From contig JAWHQI010000257.1 of NCBI GenBank assembly GCA_033032865.1, positions 62,001-126,000 of the forward strand: a stretch of DNA of 64,000 bases. Reading direction: 5' to 3'. The notes under the pieces were generated by a model. It made no database searches. It saw only the letters and a list, made by a program, of their open reading frames with translations, and was not told the DNA's origin. Shown piece by piece: positions 34,161 through 45,355 of the stretch; within the stretch, counting starts at the first letter, position 1; each line of letters opens with the position of its first letter. Origin of the DNA: Dactylorhiza incarnata. Its lineage: Eukaryota; Streptophyta; Magnoliopsida; Asparagales; Orchidaceae. The position numbers and the translations under genes were made by a program.

Positions 34161-36582
34161 ACCGCCAAAGCGATGATCGTCCTCACCGACGTCATCATCG
34201 CTACAGGACTGAAGGTCTCCTCGTAGTCCTCTCCGTAGGTCTGTGAGAAGCCTCGAGCGACAAGCCTCGCCTTGTACCGCTCCACTTCTCCATCAGCCCT
34301 CTTCTTAACCTTGTACACCCATTTACAGGTGATAGGTTTGATGCCCTCCACCATGGGAACCAGGTCCCTTGTCTCGTTCTTCTCTAGGGACTCCATCTCC
34401 TCGATCATGGCCGCGTCCCACTCCTTGATGCCAGCTGCATCCTCAAAGCAGGCAGGTTCCCTCTCATCGAGTGGTCCTGCGAAGAAGCAGGAAACCAAAC
34501 TCACGAAGTTCCCCTCCTTATAGCGAGCAGGTGGGACGATCGTCCTCTTCGACCTCCTCAAGGCTTGGCCACTATCTACCACTCCAGTAGACTCCTCTGG
34601 TTGAGCTCCTCTCTGAACTCCTCCTGAAGCGGTGCTCTCCCTGCTTCTTGAGTTCGTAGATCCCCCTGAGCCAGAAGCTCCTCCTGAGCCAGAAGCACCT
34701 CCTGAGCCAGAAGCTCCTCCTGAGCTAGATGGCGATGGAGCACTTGGAGATAACTCTAACTCCACAGTAGGGTCCTCAGTGACCCACTCCTCTTCCCTGC
34801 TAGCTTCTCCACTCTCCGGCAGCTCCACTGAAGAGACTCCCTGGTATGAGACCAGTTCGTCAAACACTACGTCGCGCGAGACGACGAACTTGTGGGTCTG
34901 CGGATCCATGCACTTCCACCCCTTCTTCCGCTCATCGTAGCCGATGAAGATACACTTCCTCGCTTTCGGCTCCAACTTTGTTCTCTGAGCATCCGGGACG
35001 TGCACGAAGCATGTAGAACCGAACACCTTCATGTGACCCATATTGGGCTTCTCCCCGAACATGAGCTGGTGTGGAGACACCATCCTGTTAGGACTCAGAG
35101 GTAGCCGATTGATCACATGAGTAGCACACGCCATTCCCTCCGCCCATAAGGCCTTGGGAATGCTCTTGGCATGTAGCCAACTCCTGGTAGTCTCCACCAG
35201 ATTGCGGATCTTCCTCTCTGCCACCCCATTCTGCTGCGGGGTGTGAGCGCAGGAGAGCTCCCGCCGAATGCCGAACTTCCTGCAGAAAGAAGCAAACTCA
35301 TTGGAGGTAAACTCCCCTCCATTGTCGCTTCTCAGCATCTTCACTCTGCGGTTCAGCCTCCCCTCCACAAGCTCCTTCCACTCGAGGAACTTGCTGAATA
35401 CTTCTGATTTCTCTCTCAGAAAGTATACCCACGTATAGCGGGTGTAGTCATCCACCAGAACCAGCACATACTTATTGCCTCCATAAGTAAGGGTGGCGCA
35501 CGGCCCCATCACGTCAGCATGTACGAACTCAAGAGGTGTCTTACACCTGGTCTCCGACTTGTCAAATGGAAGTCGATGTGACTTTCCATATTGGCATCCG
35601 TCGCACACATGACCGTCGCCGTAGGAAGAGAGATGAGGCAGGCCACTCACTAGGCCCTTTGCCGCCATCATCTTCAGCTTGACCATCCCCACATGACCCA
35701 GCCTCTCATGCCAGATCACAGCGCTGTCGTTTGTCTTCAGCTTGTCCACATAGGCATTTGCAGACAGAACATACAAATCCTTCACCCTTCTCCCGGTGAG
35801 CGTGACGTCAGCATCGACAGACGATAGGTTCTTCAAGAACTTCACCTCCTTCGGTCCAAACAGCATGTGGTATCCAGCATCCACGGCGTTAGCCGCCGAG
35901 AAGAGGTTCTTCTTCATGCCAGGCACGTGATACACACTCTTCAGTGTCACTGGCTTCTCTCTACTCCCAAGGGACACCTTCCCTTCTCGCTCCACAGGAT
36001 GTACCGTATCATCCGCAGTGATGATAGCATCCGTCCCTTCATACGCTTCCAAGGAGTCGAACTTGGACATATCTCCTGTGAGATGATGCCCGCAACCGGA
36101 ATACACTATCCAGTCGTTCTCGAGGTTGATGGAGGCTAAGACATTGACTGACGTTGCCGTCATCTCTGCCATGAAACAATTGTCCCCCCTCTCACCGCCC
36201 TGGTGACCTCCACCTCTTCCTCCACCTCTCTGGTGATCTCCCTCCTTGTTAGCAGCATGACCGGCCTTCAGAGTAGACCGGTAGTCCTTTGCCATATGCC
36301 CATACTTCTTATAGGCAAAGCAAAGGGTTCTCCCCTTCTCATCGCGCGCAGGGAGGAACTTCCCCCCATCTCCCTGAGAGGACGTTGAAGGTCCATCTCC
36401 GGAGTTCTTCTTTCTCTTGTCCCAGGATCTCCTCTTTCCTGAGAACAAGGCCTCGCCATCTCCACCTGAGATGGATACTCCCGCCATCTACTTCGCCAAG
36501 CTCTCCTGCGACGATAACAGGTTCTCTAGATCCAGAAGGGAGGGCTGAGTATCCCATCCTTGCACGGAAATAACGAAGGGGA
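34148..36582 (-). pseudogene. gag-pol: Copia-3 gag C-terminus, protease, integrase and RT N-terminus (active sites altered)
   Basis: The segment continues gag from the breakpoint at 36587 (FVISVQGWDTQPSLLDLE) and is open to 34148. The zinc knuckle reads CFAY...H...DY, with two of the three Cys changed to Tyr. The protease motif reads VYSGCGHHLTG, with Tyr where the catalytic Asp is expected. Integrase is well kept: H/C region (HERLGHVGMVKL; CDGCQYGKSHRLPF), HADVMGP, SDNGGEF and NGVAERKIRN. A low-complexity SGGASGSGG repeat (four times) lies in the integrase-RT linker. RT begins KWVYKVKKRADGEVERYKAR and ends at a frameshift after IIALAV. The damage is by substitution rather than stops, so it looks intact at first sight. 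Confidence 0.9.
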
Positions 36583-37355
36583 CATACTGTAAGACCCCCC
36601 CTCCCAAATCGTCGGTCCGACCGGGGGATCCTATCGCACACCACCCTTTCGGCATGACGCCGAAGCGATCTCAAAGGGTGGAGGAACTAGCTTCTCCAAC
36701 CCCCTTCCTTGAACACTCCGTCGTCACGCCTAGGGGTGGTGTTAAGCGAAGGTCACTACACACCAACAGAGTAAGGAAGCAGTATTTTAGCGGAAGACAT
36801 CATTAAAGAGTGCGCTTGTTACTCTTAGCAGAAGACATGGTTTATAGCGGAAGAATAAATATCACAGAAACCACAATTTCAAAACCTGTATGAGAAATAT
36901 CGATTTGACCGCCGCAATAAATCCTATCCATCAAGGCTTCATTGTCATTATATATATATACCCTGAGATAGGGCACAACAAAAAGGGAGATGCGACTTAA
37001 TAACGTATACCTGAAGTAGCTTGCTCTGTAGCCTCCTCCACCCATGAGTGTTGTCCCTCATCTGCACCTGTCACTTGTGCTAAAGACAAGTTATTAGAAC
37101 CACGAAGGGAATCCTACCCTTATTAACAAACAACCATAATATAACATTTAAAAGGGAGGGGATATCTGGAATTCTTATTGGGCCGAGGCGGTCTTCCCGC
37201 GACCACCGCCTACGTACTCCGTATCATCCTGCATACGGCCTCAGACCCACGTAGTTCTATTAATTTCGCACGGGTTGCCCTCCCAGACCGTCCGTCGTGC
37301 GGGTTGCCTTAGAGTAAAACTCATAGGCCATCCGATTTTATCCCTTGTCACATTC

Positions 37356-37953
37356 CTCGAAGGCAACATTTCATTCCCGTAGGAATTATTTCTCGAAGGC
37401 AACATTTCATTCCCGTAGGAATTATTTCTCGAAGGCAACATTTCATTCCCGTAGGAATTATTTCTCGAAGGCAACATTTCATTCCCGTAGGAATTATTTC
37501 TCGAAGGCAACATTTCATTCCCGTAGGAATTATTTCTCGAAGGCAACATTTCATTCCCGTAGGAATTATTTCTCGAAGGCAACATTTCATTCCCGTAGGA
37601 ATTATTTCTGGAAGGCAACATTTCATTCCCGTAGGAATTATTTCTCGAAGGCAACATTTCATTCCCGTAGGAATTATTTCTCGAAGGCAACATTTCATTC
37701 CCGTAGGAATTATTTCTCGAAGGCAACATTTCATTCCCGTAGGAATTATTTATGGAAGGCAACATTTCATTCCCGTAGGAATTATTTCTCGAAGGCAACA
37801 TTTCATTCCCGTAGGAATTATTTCTCGAAGGCAACATTTCATTCCCGTAGGAATTATTTCTCGAAGGCAACATTTCATTCCCGTAGGAATTATTTCTCGA
37901 AGGCAACATTTCATTCCCGTAGGAATTATTTCTCGAAGGCAACATTTCATTCC
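37356..37953. repeat. 36-bp minisatellite, 17 units, in the LARD 3' LTR
   Basis: The unit starts CTCGAAGGCAACATTTCATT and ends CCCGTAGGAATTATTT, nearly perfect throughout. Units 8 and 12 begin CTGGAAGG or ATGGAAGG. Because 36 is a multiple of three, three frames stay open: SKATFHSRRNYF on +, and NEMLPSRNNSYG and MKCCLREIIPTG on minus. There are no spacers, so it is not a CRISPR array. Confidence 0.95.
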
Positions 37954-40501
37954 CCCGAACTCAGTAGAAGGGGAGAAGATAAACTCTTTATAAGCTTACC
38001 ATATCTTCATTCGAGAAGATACCACTATTTTAATCTGGTTGGCAATCAAACCCAAGCTGCCCACATAAGGCACAACTGGATTCATGTAGACTTTCGCCAA
38101 TCACTTGGGTGTTTGGCGATCAAGCCCAAAATACTCGTGAACTTTTATTTCCTTCCTTGGTACATGAAGTAGCATCGAAGAGTAAGAGAGAAAGCATGAA
38201 TAAGACGAAGATAGACGAGGTGTATATCGTAGTAGACCATGGGTGGTCAACTCCCATAGTCATTCCATTCTCTCACGAATTCGTTACCTCATCCAAAACG
38301 CCACTTTTATGTATAACCGACTCAACCTCTAATAGTGAAGCTCCTGGAAGAGTAAACCAACAGCCATCCTCCTTTTCAACAAGGAAAGGAGCAGCCCCAA
38401 ATCCACAAGGAAAGGAGCAGCCCCAAATCAACATACCTGCAGTCCAACTCAACAAGGAGCAGCCCCCAAATCAACAACAAAAGAGGCAGCACCCCTATTT
38501 CAACAAGGAGAGGAGCAGCCCCAAAACAACAAGGAAAGGAGCAGCCCAAAACAAAACAGCCTCAGCTAACAAGGGTAAGAGCAGCCCCAAGGCAAAACAG
38601 CCCCAGGAAAAATGGTAAAGAGCAGCCCCAATGAACAGCCCCCAGGAGAACAAGTAAAAGAGCAGCCCAAATTCAACAAAGAGAACATCAAGACTGTAAT
38701 TACAGCAGGGGAGCACAAAGCCACAGCAACCACAGCCCTAAACAGTTCCGACCCAAAAAGGGAACAAGGATTTCATCGCGAAGTGTATAAATTTCATACC
38801 CAAGCATCAAGGTAAGAAATTCTTGCCATAATTAATAACCAAGCAACAAGAGATAAGAAAGAAGGGGGGAAGGAGAGAGAGAGCATAAAGGGTGAGAGGC
38901 TTCTAAGAGTTCAAGTACCCCTTGAATTTCAAGTAGAGCTGAAATAGGAGTGCAGATGAAAGCAAAATTCATTTCAATTTATTTCATGTGCTCATTTTTT
39001 TTCATTGCTACCTACAGAAGGAATAACAAGATTCTGTGCATATTGCCTGCATAATTAAACCCATGTGTTCAAAAAGGCTTTTTATCCAACTCCTCCAAAT
39101 TCTATAAGTGGAACCCCATAATAGCCCCACTCTAAACCCACCAACTATGTGTAAGAATTTACCCAACCAGATGAAGAGAGCGAGAGAGAGATGATCTTTA
39201 TTTCCTTTCCAAAGGCCAAGATAGGGAGGGAGAGGGAGAGAGAAAGAAGTTTGTGTATAGCATGTCTGAAATGAATACGGCCACCAAAATCATTTACAGC
39301 TCTTATATACTCAGTCTATTCATCAACATCAGAGGAGGGAAAGACTCTAAAAGATAACACTTGACATCACCCATGCCGAAAAAGTCACTTATTAAGCACC
39401 CCAACCTTCTCAAGTGAAGCCCAAGATAGGCCCTCTCTTGAGCAAGCTTACAACTCCTATATATAAATATATAAGAGCTTGCATAGACATGGTGAGAGAG
39501 TGAGGGAGAGAGAAAGATATTAACACATCAATCATAGGTAAAGCTCTTAAAGGGAGAGTAGGAGCACATGGAGCATCCAAGAACTGAACTAGAGCCTTTG
39601 CTCATCCACCTTCTCCGGTGAAGCCCCTTTTTTTATGTGCATATATATGTATGAGCAAGTGTATGTCTATATAGTAAAGCTTGCACAAACAGAGGAAGAG
39701 TGTGAGGGAGAGAGGTTAACCTTCTTGCCATATATATACATAGAGAGAGTTAACCGTCTTGCTATATATATAGGGAGAGATAGAGTAATTCAACCTCCAT
39801 CCGATTTGGAGTAGTTCAACTTCAATCTACCTTGCCGTGAGCTGGGAAGAGCAACCCCCCCCCCCCCCCCCCCCCCAATAGATCTTACTAGTTACTAAGC
39901 AGCCCCCAAAATAGAACTTACTAAGAAGCCCCCAAATAAATAATAGCCTCCCTTATTAGACAATATAACAGCAACCCCCGATTAGAGTGTATACAAAGGC
40001 AGCCCCAACTCAAAATAGATAACAGCAGCCTTACTAGGAGAGATCTCCAAGAGTTAAAAGAAATCTTCTAGCATAATCTCCCAACAAAAATTGATATCCG
40101 GAATTAGCCGGCGAATTGAATCAAGAACTAGTCGGCGGATTGGATCAAGAACTAGCCGGCCTAATCCAAGTTTGTGAATCAAGTATGTACCCTGATTTTA
40201 GCATAAAACCAAGTATATAAATCCATTTTTTTGTGTGTAAAAACCAAGTGCATGATTTCCAGATTTTTTTTGCAACAAAATCAGTATACAATCCAGATTT
40301 TTAGCAAAAAAATCAAGCCTACATGAATCCAGGTTTTTGTAAAAACATCAAGTATACGAATCCAGAACTAACCGATCCGAACCAAGCATATGAATCCAGA
40401 AGGAAATACGTAATATTAGCCACGAAATTAAATCAGAAATTAGCCGGTTTAAACCCAAAAGATGAGTCCAGATCTTGAAGCAAAACCAGAGAAAACCATG
40501 A

Positions 40502-40535
<34 letters not shown>

Positions 40536-41189
40536 AGGAAATAGGAGGAGGGAGAGATGGAGAAGAGGGGACCTTGCCATCGAGCCCGGATTTCTTGCCA
40601 TCAATCCTTATTCCGGCAGGGTTTCGAAGAGGAGAAGGAAGAGGGAGAGATGAGGGCGAGGGGCGCACTGCGGTGAGCGGTCTGCCTTCCTTGAAGAGGT
40701 GATGAAGCTGCCCTTTCATAGCCAATGAGCTTCAATCGCATGCCCCCACGGAGCTCGCCCTTGGTTTTCCGCCCCCTGTTTTCGTTGCTGGTTTTCCGCC
40801 CCCTGTTTCCTTACCGTTCATTTCCAGTTTATATATATATATATATATATATAAATATATATATCCACACACACACACGTACACTTATATGATATACATA
40901 ATTGTATGTATATATATACAACTTAATGTATAGAGAGTCCACAACTCCTGAATTATGTGTAGCAAAATGTGCGAGAGGTGTTATTGCGCTTGTGTCAACC
41001 ATACGATGCTAACAAAATCATTCGGAGTTGATTCCGTGTACGTTTACTCATAATTATTTGCTTGAGTCGGTACGTAGCTTAAAATAAGTTATTTCGGCTA
41101 ACTTTCTCAAACCTCATCGAATTCGAACGAAACGAATTGCATTATGCTAGAATTGATCACACGAGTCTGTTGCAACTGACTAGGGTGAA

Positions 41190-41970
41190 ATTGGGGCTCG
41201 TTTACCCAATATTCTAAAATGGCGTTGTTGCGGCACTCGATATTACTCAAAATAGTCATTTTCTCCAAACGACCTCGGATCGGAACGAAATGAATTCCGT
41301 TGCACTCGTATTGACCATACGAGTCTAACGTAACTGACGGAAGTCGATTCGGAGCACGTATGCTCCATATTCTAAAATTGCATCGTCGTGACGTGCTACG
41401 ATACTCAAAATAGTCATATTCTACAAACGACCTCGGATCGGAACGAAATGAATTCCTTTGCACTCGTATTGACCATACGAGTCTAACGTAACTGACGGAA
41501 GTCGATTCGGAGCACGTATGCTCCATATTCTAAAATTGCATCGTCGTGACGCGCTACGATACTCAAAATAGTCATATTCTACATATGACCTTGGATCGGA
41601 ATGAAATAAGTTCCGTTGCACTCGTATCAACTATACGAGTCTAACGCAACTGATGGAAGTCGATTCGGAGCACGTATGCTCCATATTCTAAAATCGCGTC
41701 GTCGTGACACGCTACGATACTCAAAATAGTCATATTCTACATATGACCTTGGATTGGAATGAAACGAGTTCCGTTGCACTCGTATCAACTATACGAGTCT
41801 AACGCAACTGATGGAAGTCGATTCGGAGCACGTATGCTCCATATTATAAAATCGCGTCGTCGTGACACGCTGCGCTACTCAAAATGGTCACTTCTCTAAA
41901 TGACCACCATTTATGTGGCGAAGGTCGGGTCGTGGTTGTCCTGTGACCCAACCTAAGCTCTTCCAAGGAT
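41190..41970. repeat. 158-bp tandem repeat array in the LARD 3' LTR
   Basis: The word GGAGCACGTATGCTCC starts at 41351, 41509, 41667 and 41825, exactly 158 bp apart. A more diverged unit lies to the left. Each unit contains this 16-bp palindrome (arms GGAGCA and TGCTCC around CGTA) and a CACTCGTATnnACnATACGAGT hyphenated palindrome. It lies near the U3 start of the LTR. Confidence 0.92.
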
Positions 41971-42014
41971 TCAAACGAAACGACTAGACCCCTTTTTAAA
42001 ATTGGGATGTTACA

Positions 42015-44169
42015 ATCCAATAAAACAAAGAAAATTTTCGTCCCTGAAAATACGAGTGGGTCATGGAGGTTCGACACGGGATGTACTGTAGACCACTAGA
42101 GGTGTCGAACGATCCCAAATTTTAAGGGTCTCTAGGTTTGGTTTTACCTAACGAGCTATGTTGACGGCTCCCGCCGTGTACTGTAATAAGTAGTTTAAGC
42201 GCAACAGAGGATAACTCTTCCGTGGCTATGCTTATTGTGCAGTAGCTCTGATATATATTGTCCGGGAGGATATTTCGCTCGGGCAAGTTGTTCGTATAAT
42301 GAATTACCAGCTTAGATAATTATATCGAGTAAGTAATTTTAGCAAAATCGAGTACCTCCAAGGTTTGAACGATTCAAATTGATCTAATCGTGAGAACCAC
42401 GAAACCTTTCATCACTTGATACCCCTCCCGTGAACCGAGCTTAACGGGAGACGAAGGCAACTCAACACTTTCCAGGGAGCCGAGCTCAATTGGAAGCGGA
42501 GGCAACTCAACACCTTCCAAGGAACAGCTCAACTGGAAGTGGAGGCAACTCAACACCTTCCCAGGGTTTGCATATCTGAAATGCAAAATTTTCGAGTTGT
42601 GTTCGAAAGGCACATAGTAAAAATCCATCAACAGATAGTTAATTCTCTTACGGGGCTACGTGTCAGTGGAACATATAAAAGTTATAACTTGCATAAGCTT
42701 TTGTAACACCTATCAACATATGACCGACTCCCATACGAAGGTTATATATTGGTGGAACAGATGAAAATTGTAAATAAGCAGAGTAAATCCATGAACATAT
42801 AACCAGCTCCCATACGAAGGTTATATGTTAATGGTACAGGTAAAATTGCAAATAAGCAGTAAAGATCCATAAACATATAACTATCCCTCATACGAAGGTT
42901 ATATGTTAATGGTATATGCAGATAAGTATGTCTTGATGCAAATGATGCATATGCAAACATGCATAACGAGTACTCGCGACTCAATCACAACACACAATGT
43001 AGAAACAGTTTGACCGCTTTTCTTCCAGCAGGGTTGCGACCCCCGCGGGCCTCACCGATGTGGCCGTCGGTGACAGTGGACGGTCCTACCACTTCTGGGT
43101 GTGGACGTACCGCACTACCCAGGCCCCAACGTACAACCCCGTGTACCCTCGGACGTAGGAGACATCCGGCAACAACTGAATTTGGCCAACCAGCGGAGGG
43201 ACCCAGCGGGGCATATAAGATACAACCGAGCTCCCAGGGTGCACACCTCCCTGTCGCCTAGAGTCGTCAACCTTCCCGCACCGGTACGTACGGTCTACGG
43301 GCATGACCGACCCGCCACTTTTCCCAATGCAAGCAATTTTCAATAAAAGCAATAAAATAGGTGACCATCACATTTGGGTCCTCAGTGGCTTACCCTTTTT
43401 AACGAGGCTTCCCGGCTGGCTGAGTATGCAACCATCGCAAGTCCTGCGAATGCTAACAATGTACTTTTAGGATGGTTTGTATACAAGCTTTAATAAATTT
43501 GCCACAGATTTACTTCAATCCAGCACGTCGCCTCAGTAATCATTTCCTGAAATATTAACGTTATTGAAAAGACTAACATTTTATCATAGTTCTTTTACGA
43601 TTGCACGACTTTATTTTCAACAGATCGTCAAATTGATCAAGTCAAAGCATACTTCATATTTGCAATCGTTAGAGCAATTCTCCATATACACGCAAAATTT
43701 CATTTGATTAGCTCACCTCAAATGAAAATTTGAAAACGAGAATTTTAATCCCAATAAAACAAATAGGCTTAAACCTGGGATTGAAATTAGTAATAGAATC
43801 CTTACCTTGCACACATAATTTCATACGATTAGTTTACCTCGAATGGAATTTTGAAAATGAAAATTTAACCCCAATAAAATAAAGAGGCTTAAACCCGGGG
43901 TTCAAAATTTGAAGTGGACGTTTGTAGGGTTTAACGAGAGTGTTTTATGGGGACAATGTAAATTATCGCTTGAGATCGGAAGTGGTAAATGACATTTAAG
44001 TGTCAATCCACATATATATGCCAAGTTTGTTGTCAACTTTTACCTTTTAGGTCCACCACCGCTTCCGCTGCAGTGGTTCGTCCCGAACCACGCTACAGCG
44101 ATTAGCGGAGCAATAGGTGTTTCTGTGATCACGAATAGGTCGACAAGATCGGTTGCGCTCTGATCCATT
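42015..44169 (-). other. LARD internal region, non-coding
   Basis: No protein domain is visible. It holds about three copies of a 42-bp unit (GGAGGCAACTCAACACCTTCC, 42430-42565) and three to four copies of a roughly 65-bp unit (CCCATACGAAGGTTATAT, 42725-42915). A G+C-rich stretch (43020-43320) encodes nothing recognisable. Two related blocks (43690-43790 and 43815-43905) each contain GCTTAAACC near their end. Confidence 0.7.
44151..44168 (-). other. LARD primer-binding-site-like sequence
   Basis: The minus strand reads AATGGATCAGAGCGCAAC right after the LTR end, close to the TGGTATCAGAGC site for initiator tRNA-Met but with bases missing. This supports minus orientation, with 44170-49168 as the 5' LTR. 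Confidence 0.6.
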
Positions 44170-44939
44170 TGTAAGACCCCCCCTCCCAAATCGTCGGTCC
44201 GACCGGGGGATCCTATCGCACACCACCCTTTCGGCATGACGCCGAAGCGATCCCAAAGGGTGGAGGAACTAGCTTCTCCAACCCCCTTCCTTGAACACTC
44301 CGTCGTCACGCCTAGGGGTGGTGTTAAGCGAAGGTCACTACACACCAACAGAGTAAGGAAGCAGTATTTTAGCGGAAGACATCATTAAAGAGTGCGCTTG
44401 TTACCCTTAGCGGAAGACATGGTTTATAGCGGAAGAATAAATATCACAGAAACCACAATTTCAAAACCTGTATGAGAAATATCGATTTCACCGCCGCAAT
44501 AAATCCTATCCATCAAGGCTTCATTGTCATTATATATATATATACCCTGAGATAGGGCACAACAAAAAGGGAGATGCGACTTAATAACGTATACCTGAAG
44601 TAGCTTGCTCTGTAGCCTCCTCCACCCATAAGTGTTGTCCCTCATCTGCACCTGTCACTTGTGCCAAAGACAAGTTATTAGAACCACGAAGGGAATCCTA
44701 CCCTTATTAACAAACAACCATAATATAACATTTAAAAGGGAGGGGATATCTGGAATTCTTATTGGGCCGAGGCGGTCTTCCCGCGACCACCGCCTACGTA
44801 CTCCGTATCATCCTGCATACGGCCTCAGACCCACGTAGTTCTATTAATTTCGCACGGGTTGCCCTCCCAGACCGTCCGTCGTGCGGGTTGCCTTAGAGTA
44901 AAACTCATAGGCCATCCGATTTTATCCCTTGTCACATTC

Positions 44940-45355
44940 CTCGAAGGCAACATTTCATTCCGTAGGAATTATTTCTCGAAGGCAACATTTCATTCCCGTA
45001 GGAATTATTTCTCGAAGGCAACATTTCATTCCCGTAGGAATTATTTCTCGAAGGCAACATTTCATTCCCGTAGGAATTATTTCTCGAAGGCAACATTTCA
45101 TTCCCGTAGGAATTATTTCTCGAAGGCAACATTTCATTCCCGTAGGAATTATTTCTTGAAGGCAACATTTCATTCCCGTAGGAATTATTTCTCGAAGGCA
45201 ACATTTCATTCCCGTAGGAATTATTTCTCGAAGGCAACATTTCATTCCCGTAGGAATTATTTCTCGAAGGCAACATTTCATTCCCGTAGGAATTATTTCT
45301 CGAAGGCAACATTTCATTCCCGTAGGAATTATTTCTCGAAGGCAACATTTCATTC
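44940..45355. repeat. 36-bp minisatellite, 12 units, in the LARD 5' LTR
   Basis: Same unit as 37356-37953. The first unit lacks one C, which shifts the + frame. One unit begins CTTGAAGG, a variant not seen in the mate, so the two arrays have changed independently. Confidence 0.95.

Larger units (their letters stand above)
36588..42014 (-). repeat. LARD 3' LTR (5427 bp)
   Basis: It contains a 36-bp minisatellite (37356-37953), CAGCCCC-rich repeats (38360-38660), GA microsatellites (38870-39540), a C run (39855-39876), a G run (40504-40532), a TA/CA microsatellite (40830-40880) and a 158-bp tandem array (41190-41970). It has no coding potential beyond frames kept open by repeats. Confidence 0.92.

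Noticed and set aside
37241..38172. 36-bp repeats resembling a CRISPR array
   Set aside because: Units are contiguous without spacers, lie inside an LTR, and the sequence is plant nuclear.
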